Shown in pieces: positions 1 to 12,300 of a stretch of DNA of 64,000 bases. Positions within the stretch are counted from its first letter, which is position 1. The number at the start of each line of letters is the position of its first letter. The notes beneath the pieces were generated by a model. It saw only the letters and a program-made list of their open reading frames with translations. It made no database searches and was not told where the DNA came from. A program made the translations under genes and the position numbers. Origin of the DNA: Aptenodytes patagonicus (lineage: Eukaryota; Chordata; Aves; Sphenisciformes; Spheniscidae); the NCBI RefSeq assembly GCF_965638725.1, contig NC_134952.1, forward strand, positions 65,625,424 to 65,689,423. Reading direction: 5' to 3'.

Positions 1-227
1 AGAGGAGATGGTGCCCAACAAACGATGCCTGATGGCTGGACCACACCAAGAAATGACAATCCTCAGATGTCATCTCAGGAGATTTTTTCCCTCCAAGAAA
101 TGTGGGACTGGCTTGGTCTGAACCCTCTCAACCCCAAGGAGGGGACTCGCTATCCCCAAGTAAATGCAGCCTTATCACCTGGATGGCCCACCTGGGTGGG
201 AGGGAAAGGGGAGCTGCTGCTACTCAC

Positions 228-357
228 TCTGCGGGTACGTTGGCCGGGCCCCTGCTTGTGAGTACATGCTGTAATTGGAAGATGTGGCTTGCTGCGGTGG
301 CATGCTGGGGTTAATGGCACCTGGCATGATAAACCCTGGAGGAGGTGGGTTGTCTCC
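228..357 (-). CDS. SEC31A: SEC31A coding exon 20, ALG-2 binding motif (residues 838-880)
   Basis: It encodes [18 protein letters not shown] and then a flexible Gln/Ser/Pro-rich stretch ending RPTYPQ. The PPPPGF core is the type-2 ALG-2 (PDCD6) binding motif known in SEC31A, through which calcium-bound ALG-2 stabilises SEC31A at ER exit sites. The donor GTGAGT lies at 222-227 and the exon ends in phase 1, so bases 1-227 are the start of the next intron. Confidence 0.94.
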
Positions 358-3300
358 CTGTAAAAAAAGATTGCAGGAAAAAGGGTAGGGGGAGATAGGA
401 TTTAGTCAGCAATGGTAATGCAGTGCTGAAGCATAACTGTAACAAAATGATCAGTTCACATTTCGAGGCCTGAAACCACATTCCCTGGCTGGAAGAGCCA
501 CCAGCACAGGGGCAAATGCCTTCAACCACCCCAGTGCCTTAGGGCGCCCAGCGTAACATGGAAAGCACAGCCTGTATGTGCAGTGACTTCAGCAGCAGCA
601 GAGCAGCACATACCTTCCCGCACAAGGAGGAGGTCCTTGCCAGCACTGCCTGTTATTCAGGCAGTCCAAGTGCACCCTGCCGTCCACAACTTTCAACTAA
701 ACAACTTAAATGTTAACTCTGAAGTTTCTAATTTCCATGGGAAAGAGGTAAAGGAAAAATATCATCACACTGCAAATATTCCAGTGTGGGGCAAGGGCTG
801 GGGGGCTTAGGTCACACTGAGCTCCCACTCAAGGCTTTCCAGAGCCACTCATCTGGGTGTTGGTGGAAAAAAAAAAGTAACATGAGACACAGAGGAGGAA
901 AACCAGAGCACACGTGGAAGCTGCTCCTTCTGCCTATCCGTACCAGACTGTGTCAAGCACACAGACTACACCAGGGGACTACAGCATGGGCTCAGAGAGG
1001 AATAATGAAGGTTATACCTGTGTGTCAGAGGGACAGCCTGCAGGAGGATGGCTGGGAAGGGCAGTAGGAGTTTTGTTACTCCAGGTAGTGACAGTAGGGG
1101 CAATTCTAACCTGAATCGAACAAAGAAATACCAATCATGGAAAACAAAACAATAAAAAAGTCTAAAGGGTTTCACAAAACGAGATGCAAAGAAGTGAACA
1201 CAGAAAGGTTTGCATGCTGGCACTTGTGACACAGCCATAAAATCTCAGAGGAAGAAGGAAAAGTGCATTCAAGACAGACGAAATCACTGTGCACTGGAGC
1301 CAAAGTGAATTGCAGAGTGAAGACAAAGCATAGCGGAGATGCAGCTACAACAGGCTGTGGAGCAAGTGCAGCGTTACATGTGCCAGTGAGCCAGGTCTGC
1401 CTCTTTCATCACATTTTCCTACTGCAGAAGCTCCCCCCAGGCTACTGCATGACACCGAGCATCACTAACCACAGCTGGAAGGCCCAAGTTCCATGTTAAA
1501 TTCAAACATACTGCCTCACACAAAAGCAGTCTGTTTAAATTGAGCTTAAGATGAATTAAAAAAGGTTAAAATCTAATATTCAGCTCTTGCACATGCACAA
1601 ACATACATCTTAATGCTAATTGCTTCCCAGCCAGTCTCCCACAGCTCCTTTCCTCTATCTTCCTTCTTTGCCACTCCAAAGCCCTTCAGTTCTGTATGAC
1701 CAGTACTACCTTTCTGATGGGACAGAAACCAAGAACATCCTATGCCTGCGATGTCCCTGAGCAAGGAGAGGGTGTGCTGCCCAGCAGTGGGTTGCACAGC
1801 CCGGGTCAGGAGCCCAACACCCCAACTGAGCGCAGGCAGAGGGAAAGCTGCAGCCCTGAAGTCCTGGCTGGCTCAACTGCCTTCAGTCTATTGGTCTCTA
1901 ACCCTGTGCAGTGCTGGGCTAATGGTGCAGTCAGCCATACAACCACCACTGTTAGTGTCTGCATAACTCATCACTGGAGTCATCTAAAAGACTTTTCCGT
2001 CCCCTTTCGTGCCTGTTTTTTTCAGATGAAAAAGAGGGTTCAAAAACCTATGTTGAAAGGAAACTAAGTTTTAAGTACATGTTCCTATTTGGGACAGCAA
2101 TTAAACAAAGGCTGCCTCAAGCCTGAACAAGCCCTACGTACACACTTTCTTAAAAGGAAGTCAAACAAAACAAAGTATCCTGAGACTCAAATATGTCATT
2201 TCTTTCTGTTCTGGTTCGTCAGCGTACTGCTGGGCACCTTTCTAACATGGCACCTGTCCCCTTCAAGCCCTTCCTGCTGAGCATGAGCTCCCCGGAAAGC
2301 CAAGAACACAGGGAGTAACTCACTCGCAGTGTGCTTGTGGGGTTGTGACACACCCAGCCTTTTATTAATGAGCAGGGCTTGCTTAAATAATAGCTTGAGG
2401 CATTCCTGAAACAGTAGGAGAAAGAAGGAACTCTGGTTTAAAAAGCATTGCTAAGATCACGCCATCTAAAGGACAGCTGCTATTTTCCACAGCCAAATGG
2501 GAAATACGCAGCATTGCTTCTCAAGGCAATTCACTGGTTACAAGGAGGAAGGTCAAAGACACAGGAAAGAATAGTAGAGTTAATTATTGACAATGATGCA
2601 TTTAAAATCATATGCAATGGCATTAGCAAGGTAATCTTGTATGAACAGGATGAAGGCTTTGTCCCTTCTGAAATCTACCTTAACACCCTGGAGAGAAGGC
2701 GAAGGCATGCACAATTGTTCACATTAAAAGGGAGAGAACAAAACCCAACTCCCCCCCACTTTTCAGCCCTTCTTCCTTCCTGCCCCCATTTTTCTGGCAG
2801 GCAGTGCTTGAAGGGCAGCACTGATAGAGACATGCCTCTGCTTGTGCCAATCTCCTCTGTGTCAGGAGAACACATGCAGCACTAACACAGCTCTACTCTT
2901 AGAAAAGCCCAGCACAGAGCCCCCGTGTAGAGCAGGGCCAGATGAGCTCCAGCGCTGTTCTGAGGGATTAGGGACTTGGTGATGCTCTTTAAGCATGCAA
3001 ACAGCCACTGCACCACACTCAGGTGATGGCCAATGTGGTCTGATGCAGTGTTGTCCTCAGGCTAGAGATAAAACCAGGGCATCTGCCTCCCCCATTTCTC
3101 CTCCTCCTCCCCGCACAGCCCCCAGCTCCCTTATTAGTCCCATACTCACCAGGTCTTTCTTCTGGCACAGCTCACTCTCAGCTCAGGCCTGCCTCCCTGC
3201 TCCTGTCTCACCCCCTACCTGTGCTGCCTATGCCCCCTTATGCCTGTCTGGGAAGGTGTTTTCACAGTAGGCTGTACCCACAACTGCTGAAATAGGTCCT

Positions 3301-6300
3301 CAGTTTGCTATTGCCACTGCTCAGCAACTTCTGCAGCCAACAGCAGAGCTGGGGAGGAAATAATCAGCCCCAGAACAGGCTGGTGGGCAGCATGAGCAAG
3401 CCCCAAGGCCTGCAGGGATGGGACGACATCAGGGACTATGAGAGCAAGCACAGAAAAATCCTGGAGTGCTCTCCCACACAGTCATTCTTGGCACTGAAGC
3501 ACGTTTTCAAACAAAGGGGGAAACACCTAATCTTAAGAAGCAGGCTACTTGACAAGGTGTTTAATGGATGTTTCCAGAAGAGAAGTAAAGGAGGCAGCTG
3601 TACTGATTGAAAAGCAGCACCAGTGACTTTCACCACAAGGCTCTCGGTAGAGGTACATCATACAGCCACAGCTCAGATCAAGAGAAACAAAAAAAATTCT
3701 TCTATCCATCACTCTCTAGAACTAAAGCACCACGTCCCTCCCTGACTGCCAAAAAACATTTACCTGTTGGTAATACTGCTGGGCTGGAGCCTGGGGCCCT
3801 TGCATCTGTCCAGCCACAGGGCCAGCTTGTCCTTTGGGCATGGGTTGTCTCTCGTATGGTGCCTTGAGGGCCTCCTGTCCCACTGGGAGCTCCCCTTGGG
3901 CTCTGCAAAGCCTGTCCCGTAACAGCATGATGTTCGGCTGCAATCAGAAAAGGACAGCGAAGGAAGGTTAACTGCACTGCCTGTCACCCAATGCATCACA
4001 CCAAGAGGCTGACTGGCCACACACTGATGATCTCTCTCTCAGACGCCTGCTCTGCTTTATTTAATTGGAATGTCTTTTCTGCATGAGACATGGGGCCATT
4101 GGAACTGCCTTACGTGTGCCTGCCTCCCGTCTTGGGTTGCGTCATTCCCAAGCCAACCTGTCTATGTATAACAGCTGACGGAAGATGAGAAATCAAAAGA
4201 AAACAACCAAGTGTCAAGGTACATGTTTCACTGTGTCTGGCTTGCAGGAGGGACAGCTGCCCCTTTGGCAGCCACTGGCTGCAAGGACAAGAGTGTGAAA
4301 CGAAAAGGGAGAAGAACAAGGCTGTGTACTTCTGCCAGCTCAGCGAGGCCAACGCAGGGAGGGGGGAAACAGCCTGACCATCACATACCAAGATGCATTT
4401 CAAATGGCAGTCCTGCTGGCTAACTGCACCATGCAGAGACCTTTGTTCGAAGTACATGTGTTCACACAGAGAGAGGGATTAAAAAATCTGAAGGCCCCAT
4501 ACCTGGTTGGTGTTCGCAGGGAGGAAGGTCAAAGCTGCAGCAATGCTGCCCTGGGCAGCCAGGAGGTTGGCATACTGGCTCATCTTCTCAGCCAAAAGGG
4601 CCCCCACAGCATTAGGGTCCACAGCCTGGGTGAGCTGCACGGCTTTGCGCAGGATTACGACTTTCTCTATTAAATCCTGGAAGATCAGGGAAAAAACCCC
4701 ACAAATAAGAACAACGGGGTGAAGTAGGCCCTGGCTAATGACTGATGTGGAGGACTGTTCCTCAGAGCAGCCCTGCAGAACCCCTCTCACCCAACGGGAA
4801 GCCCAAGCCAAGTGCAGGTTTCCCAGACAGTTACAGCTGCACTGAAGGCACGACTTTCCTAGCACGTGAGATGACAGAACAGCAACCAGCAACCACGCAC
4901 CAAGTGGCTTCTAACAGCAAAGCCAGCAGCACATCGGGTAGAGTTCAAAGCCAAAAGAACTGCTTTTATTAAACAGGATATCAGCACTAAGCATTGTCAA
5001 CCAAAAGAGTATGCTTTCATAAAAATATCTTATGAGAGCCATGAGAGTGAACAGAAAACATCATGCCCATCACTACTATTAGTGCTGGGGTGTCACACAT
5101 TTGTTTGCAGCATTTTGGTAAGTCAGTTCTTAACCATCTTAATCAAAAGGATCTAACAACTCCTGTGGGAGAGTTGTCCATGGTTTTACGGTTGTTACTG
5201 CAAAGATGGTTTTCCTGATATTCACCAGAAATACTCTGTATCTTGCCTTCCTTGCACATCCCCAAATACCAGAGCTGGTCTTGGTTGGGTTTCCTCCTAG
5301 TGCTAAGTTACAGGAACATTTTCTGGTCAGTTTTCTCATGTTTTTCTTACTCAGTGTATTATATTGGAAGATACTACAAATATTCATTTGCCAATATTAA
5401 CATGCAATCCCTCTTTAAAAATCTTATAACGGTTTTAATGAGAGTGTACCACACACAGGATTTCAACCATACATCACTAATAAGGACTGTTTACTGGCTG
5501 TTCAATAATACATTTTTGTTTTTCCCAACAAATCAGCACTTCAAAAAAGGCAAGTAAAAAAAACCTTCGAGTTTCAGCAATCCCACATCGTAGTAAACAA
5601 GCAGCCTAATTATGACTCCAACAATATTTTTCAATTTTAGTGTCCAAGAGAGCAAAGCAATGCAATCAAAATGCAAATTCAAACTGAAGGTAAATCTGTA
5701 GACGAAGCCCTCACAGTCAAGAGACTGGAAAGTAATTTTGATAATTCAAAACTGGAGAGAGTTAATAATGCAAAGCAAAACTCACACATACTCCAGTTCC
5801 TTCAATTAACTAAACAGAGACTCACAGCACTGCCAGGTAACATGTACTTTCTAAAACTGGTCCTTCAAAGGCCCTAACAGATGGAAGAAACTAAGATTAT
5901 ACTATAAAATAAATTATTCCATAATTGCTTCATCTCACTGTCATCAATCCTACTCCCCCAAGATATTTGCTATATGCAATATATTTCACTGCTAGAACCC
6001 AAACCCTGTATGTGTAACCCCCTTGAGAAAAGTCTTATGAGAACCTTCCTACAGTTTTCTCTCCAGATTTAACTCTAATTTATTAGATTTCTTCCCCTGA
6101 ACATCCAAGCCATCTCTTCCAAAAGCAGAAATGTCCAAGTATTCCCCTAACGCAAAAGATGCAAGCATGCAAAGCCCCTTTACCAAAACACTCTAAGCCC
6201 TCCAACTACTTTTACACAAGCAGCATAATAGCACAACTACCCAAAGAACAGAGCAGACATGAGGGCCATTGTGCTTCACAACACATTTTCCAATATCATA

Positions 6301-9300
6301 TTTATGTGTTATTTCTACGAAAGCCACTCATTCCAGAAGGAAAAGGCTTGCATCCTGAGATACATGCAGCTGACAGCATCTAAGCTCTACACTAGATCAT
6401 TTGATTTAAGCACCAAATAATTGCAGTGTGTTACTTCCAACATCTTTCTTAACATCTTTCTTAACAGAATTACCAACCTGAAGGGACAAGGGGCTGTTTC
6501 CATCCTGAGCTTTTGTCCAACAAGCAACAAGTTTTTCCACGTTGCCGGCACAAATGTAACAGAGACAAGCCTGTGACTGCAGAAGGCTGTCTCCCTCACT
6601 CTCCAGCCTGTTACCCAGGAAGTCTAGGAAAAATATGAACAAAGAAGATGCTGGTGAATCGCTTTGGTGATCCCTCCATCACTGCTGAGGCTGGGGAAGC
6701 CTGCAATGCCTGTTGTGTCTCTGCTTAGCACAGTGTGGGGGTGAAAAGCGGCACGGACTCCGGCAGACACAGCAACCAAAGACCTTTATTGCTCTTTGTT
6801 AGCATCTTTTATAGCAAGCAGAAGTGTACACGCGCTACCTGCAACTTGCAGATAGGTTATAGCCTTGTGTTCACGCGCATCTATGCTCTAGCAGATTGGC
6901 CCGTTCTTTCTGATCATGCGAAATGCCCTCATGGTCTTTATCTTGTTTTTCTCCTTCCAGCTGCACATTCCTTTCTCCGTTGTTTTCTGCTTAAGTGCCT
7001 TGTCATGCCAGGTGGTACAGTGTTTGCTCATTAAAATCAAACTCAGGAATGTCCATTAGTGAGATTCCCATCCCCACAGCACAGTGAGAAGGGATATTGC
7101 CTCTGGGCTCCATTAGTAAGGACATACTCCGGTGTCCAGCACAGATTATCTCATGGGAGCCCAGGGCACTTCAGAGGCAGTTAATGTCATGGCAGCAAGA
7201 CCTTGTCAAATGCCTGCAAACCTGAGACAGGTCAGAGGGCTCGGTCCATCTGCCGACACATGACAAAGGACAAGAGGCCAGGGTTTGATTCTCCCCTCCA
7301 TCACCCACTTTTTGCAGTCCCTCATTTCAGGAGTGTGACTCCAGCGTGCAACCAGCCAAGGAACTGTGATCAACAAAGCCGGGATACTGCTCTCGGCCAA
7401 TGTGTGCTGAAGTGAGTCAGACAGCTCCCTAGACACCATGGCTGGCATCTGAGGGGCACAGGAGTGTCAGGCACACAGCTATTTGCAATATAACTTCCCT
7501 GTGGGTTAAACCCAGCTAGCTGTCTGCCATGCAGCACACGAGGGGAGGCATGCTCACTGCCTGTGAAAGGAGACTCCTTCCAAGAAGTCAAAATTGCTCT
7601 TGGGAAAGAGGAGCGAAATGCTCCCCTGAAACATTTCCACTTGTGTCCCATGCACAAACATTCCAAGACACTGGTCCCTTGGCTGAGATACCTGTCACAT
7701 CAACATCACCATTACCCATCTGGAAATGGTAAGACACCAGCAGCTGTACACTACACAGGCAATGCCAGGACACAGCTGCTTACAAGGGTCTGGGTTCTGT
7801 GCCCAGAAAATCAGGGAACATACCGGGAACACAGCACCCCAGAGGTTCCTCTCCTCCTCTGCAACAGGACTACAGAACTATATTATCCATCAAAGAAGCT
7901 AGCGAGGCATTACAATAATTTACTGGAAGGAAAACAACTGTGGCAAAGTGTAGTTTTGCTATAAGATGAATAAATGGCAGCCAGTCTGTAAAGTGTCCTT
8001 ACCGCAAAGGGCTGCAAACTCATCTGGCCTGGCGTAAGTGAGCACTGCAGCCAAAGCCTCTCTCCAATTCTGCAGATCGCAAGACTGCACAATCTCTTTC
8101 CAGTTCTTTGTTACCACTGCAGTGATGAGCTAGACCAGAAGAAGAGAGACCACAGTTAAGATCTTGGTAGGATTTCCTTTGTTTTTTAGGATACAGTATA
8201 ATTTGTATCTATTCAAGTGTACTCATCCCCACTGTATTCAGTGGGTCACGGCAGATACTGCACTGCAATTCAATAGCTGCACAAGAGTACATTTTACTTC
8301 AAAAGGAGTTCAGTGAAAATCACAAAACAAGCTCAGGTAACACAGAAAGGCCAATTATTCTTGCTACAAAACGTGCAAAAAAAAGAATCCACAAATCTCC
8401 ACAAGCTGAGAAGGCTGCAGATGGTTTTCAGCACTGTTTTTGCAGACAAAGATAACATACCAAGTATTACCTATAAATCTTCCACAGAGTGCCCAGCAAG
8501 AGCTATGAACTTTGTTTGTCAAACTGTTTCATTCGGCTTTAAGCTCTTGGCCTCAGTGAGTGGCAGTTGAAAAGGCTACTCAAAGGAAGAAGCAAGCTGG
8601 CAGCAATATCAACCTGAGCTGGCTGCAGTATCCCTACCCTGCACCCATGCACACAGGCTGCCTGTCCACAGGCCCTCAGAACGAAATTCCAGTTTCTTCC
8701 ATCTCAAACTCTGCCTCTGGTTATTTTGCTTCAGACAAAAGACAGACTTGGCAGCTGTGCCGCGATTTAGTGAACAAAGCCCTTGTCATGCCAAGACTTC
8801 AAGCTCAGAAACAGCTGAACAAGCAGTAAGTGTGCAGTTTGGGACCAGAAAAGAAAAAAAACACACCTGAACAACAAATGCAAGGTCCTAACTACAAGGT
8901 CAACACTCACTTGTTAGCAGAGGCACAGATAAACTGGTCAGCTCTCCATAAAAATACCTTTTCCCAAAGGATGAACTACAGTGAAGAAATTTCCCACACA
9001 CTACAAAATTATCCTTCCTCTGATTAGGCCAGAGGCAGGAAAGGAGCTGGGGGTGGGGGAAGAAATCCTGCAGTCTTAATACAAGAGGTTTTCCTCTTTG
9101 CACTTGTCCACTACTAGAAATGCAAATTGTTCCTATCTCAAACTGGATCACAGGTGATGACCAGCAAAATCCCTCTTACAGACCCTAGCCTGTGGTGCTG
9201 CGTGCCCTAACTCCAAGTGACTGTGCTTTGCGGCCTTCAGCCCTGCTCCAGGAAAGCACTTAAGCACATGCCCATTTTATAGGCTGCCTCCTGCTACAGT

Positions 9301-12300
9301 ATAAAATGTCCTTCTTTGACACTGGACTGCTAAAAAGCAACCATGAGCAACTTTCTCCTCTCCTCTAAAAGCAGCCATCCTACCAAGCCAATTGTCCTGT
9401 ACTCTTTTAAGGCCACTTCTCCTGTTTCATCCTCCTGTTGCTACTTTCTCATGTCAGTAGTAAAGAAAAAGATTTGAACGAGCAGCATCAGCAACCCCTA
9501 GCATTGCAAAAAGCTGAAAAGAATAACAGTGAGCTGGCCACTGTCTCCTAGACAAAGGCTGATTGATCTACCCTGGTCATACTTAGCCCTCTTCTGTGCA
9601 TGCAGTGAAACGAAGCATTGGCAAAATCTGTTAAGACTGATCACAAGCAGAAATCAACATAATGCTGCTGGAACCAAGCATGGGTCAGGTGCGATGCTTG
9701 AAAAATGTGACAAGATAACAGACTGAAATGTGTGCTGCTAAGACATTTATCTTTATCAGTGAGAATCTACTAGTGTATATGCAACTCAGCGACACTGGAG
9801 ACAAGGTAAATAATACTCTTCTTGTGTACTGATATCCAGGTAGTTTGCCTCTTTTCTCCTTCTCAATGCGTTAAAAAAGAGTAACAGAAATCCTTCTGCT
9901 CTGAGATCTTATGGGTGACTCAAGTACTTATTAGCTTCTCACAGAAATAAACCTATGAAATGTCAAGAAAACTTTTAAGGTGAAAAAGGGAGTTGCCAAA
10001 GGCCTACATGCATGTTGTTTCTTAACTGAAAAAACATACCCTGGTAATTTTGCTCTGCATCTTAGCAAAGTACTTTTCCTGTGTCCTAGAAAGCAGCTCT
10101 TGTCCGCCTGCGATGGCCAAGATAATGGCATCAGCCATGCGATTATCGTGCAAGCAGAGATCTACTGCGCTCTCAAAGTTACCCGTCAGCAAAGCCTGGG
10201 TAATCAAACCGTCCACATCTGTAACGAGAGGAGTGCATTTTCAAATTATGACAAAAAACTCATTTAAATATGCAACAGCAGGTGATTCTGTCCAACTGTA
10301 CAACACTGTGCAAAATTCTCTGCAAACCAGCCTGCTCCAGGCAGGTACTTATAGGTACGCTCAAGTTCATCTCCAGTCTCAAACACACTATGGTCACAGC
10401 CACATCAGGTGGCACTGTCAAGCATCACTTACCTTGCTGCAGAGCAAGATGCTAGTAAATGCTAGCAAGATGCTAGAGGTCTAAATGACCTCTGTAACAA
10501 CTACCCTGCATACAGTGCCAGAAACAAAGTCAAACCTAGATGGGGGTCAATGGCTTCTGTGTTATTCAAGATCCCCTGGGAGTTTCTGTACAAACAGCGA
10601 CGTTAGCACTTCATGCCTGATCAGGCGTGTGTTCTTTTATATCAGAAATCACTCAGAGTAGCTGCATTTCAGCGATGGGGTATACGAGTGCTGTATACTT
10701 CCTTTCCTTCCCTAAAGAAGCTGTATTTTCAAGTGCCTCGAGACTGCTGTGAAATGAATGGAGTTAGAGGCAAGTCATGATAATCCTTCACAGTCTGTGC
10801 AGAAATTGCCTTCTCACTGGAACACCAGTATCAACGTCAGTATTTATAAAATATCAGCACATACAATGAAATCAATATCAAGGGGTTTTTTACCTCCACT
10901 AACAGAGATGTTAAATGTCTTCTTTGCAGGTCCCAAATCTTCAGTTTCTTGTTTATGGTTCTTCACCCTCTAAGAGAAAGGAAAAGCATAATTTTTGAGA
11001 TTATGTAAGCACTTGGACTATACATACACATTTAAAAAAATATGGCTCTTGCATTACAAGTTAAAGATAGACCTTCAGACTACGAGTTGCCTAAGAGATC
11101 ATTAACTTAAAAGGGAAGAGTATCCCTGTCATTTGTTAGAACACTGTTTGAGCACAGGATAATCAACTTCCCCTGGTGCCTGCACAAAGTCACCTCTCCT
11201 AAGCACACTGCGAAAGGCCTGGGCTTATCAAAGGACCTCCAGTGCATGTAAACACAGCATTACAAAATCATTGTTCTGAGAGATCAGAGCGGACCATTTT
11301 TAAAAAATGGATGCCAAGGGGAAAAAGTGCTGGAAGCCCCAAATTTCTAGCCACCAGGGAAGGCTTATGCAAGCACAAGTGTGCATACCTAGAGATCACA
11401 GATACCAGCAACGAGACACCTGGATCCTGGGTACTGACTTGCATATGCGCATTCGTGCCCATATACACACAACCCCCTCAAAGCAAAACAACAGCCACAA
11501 CCACAAAATCAGAAACATTCTCCCTTCCCTCCTCTTTCAACTTCAATCCCTACCAAGAACAGTCTGCCATAATGCTACCTAGGTTTCACTTTGCTCCACT
11601 TAGACTTTCAGCTCATCCTTGAAATGCTCAGCACTAGGCATACACCCTAGTTTAATGAAGCAAAACACATGAACACATGCTTAATTTTCAACACAGAAGT
11701 CCAGCATGGTCCACACAGACTTAAGTGCTTTGCGCTCAGTACAGGAGTGCTCAGCAGACAGAAGCTGATTTTTATAAAATTCCCCCAGGAATTAAGATAG
11801 AGAGCATTTCCTGCAAGTACTTGGATTTTGGGATTTCAAACAAAACCTTTCAATAATAAAAATACAATACCAAGAGGGAAGTCTCTCTCCACCATCAATT
11901 TTCACAGCACAGCCTAAGAAGAGTGCAGAAATCGTCCCACAAACTGCCTCCTCTGTCATAAACCAGTGTGCTAGTACATGCAGTGGGAGTTCAAGAGTCT
12001 GCTGAGAACACCCTGCTTATATGTTGATCTGTGAAATTGTACTTCAGAAGATGAAGAAAAGTACACAGTTGACCACGAAGAGGCATTTGGGATGGGGAGG
12101 TAAGTCTGAAACAAGCTTTATGTTTGGCTCATGAAAGGAGGCAGCATCTGGAAAATTATTTTGCTGTCAGATAACACATGATGTGTTTGGTATCAGTTGA
12201 GAGCATGTTGTGACTCTCATGGGAATAATGTGCCCATCCAGTTACTTTATGTATGTGACAGCACTCCCCGATGCATCATCGGTGCCTTCAGGCCAATCTC

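Noticed and set aside
10440..10482. Short repeated GCAAGATGCTAG units
   Set aside because: Only two copies within 40 bases; probably a local slip duplication with no sign of function.
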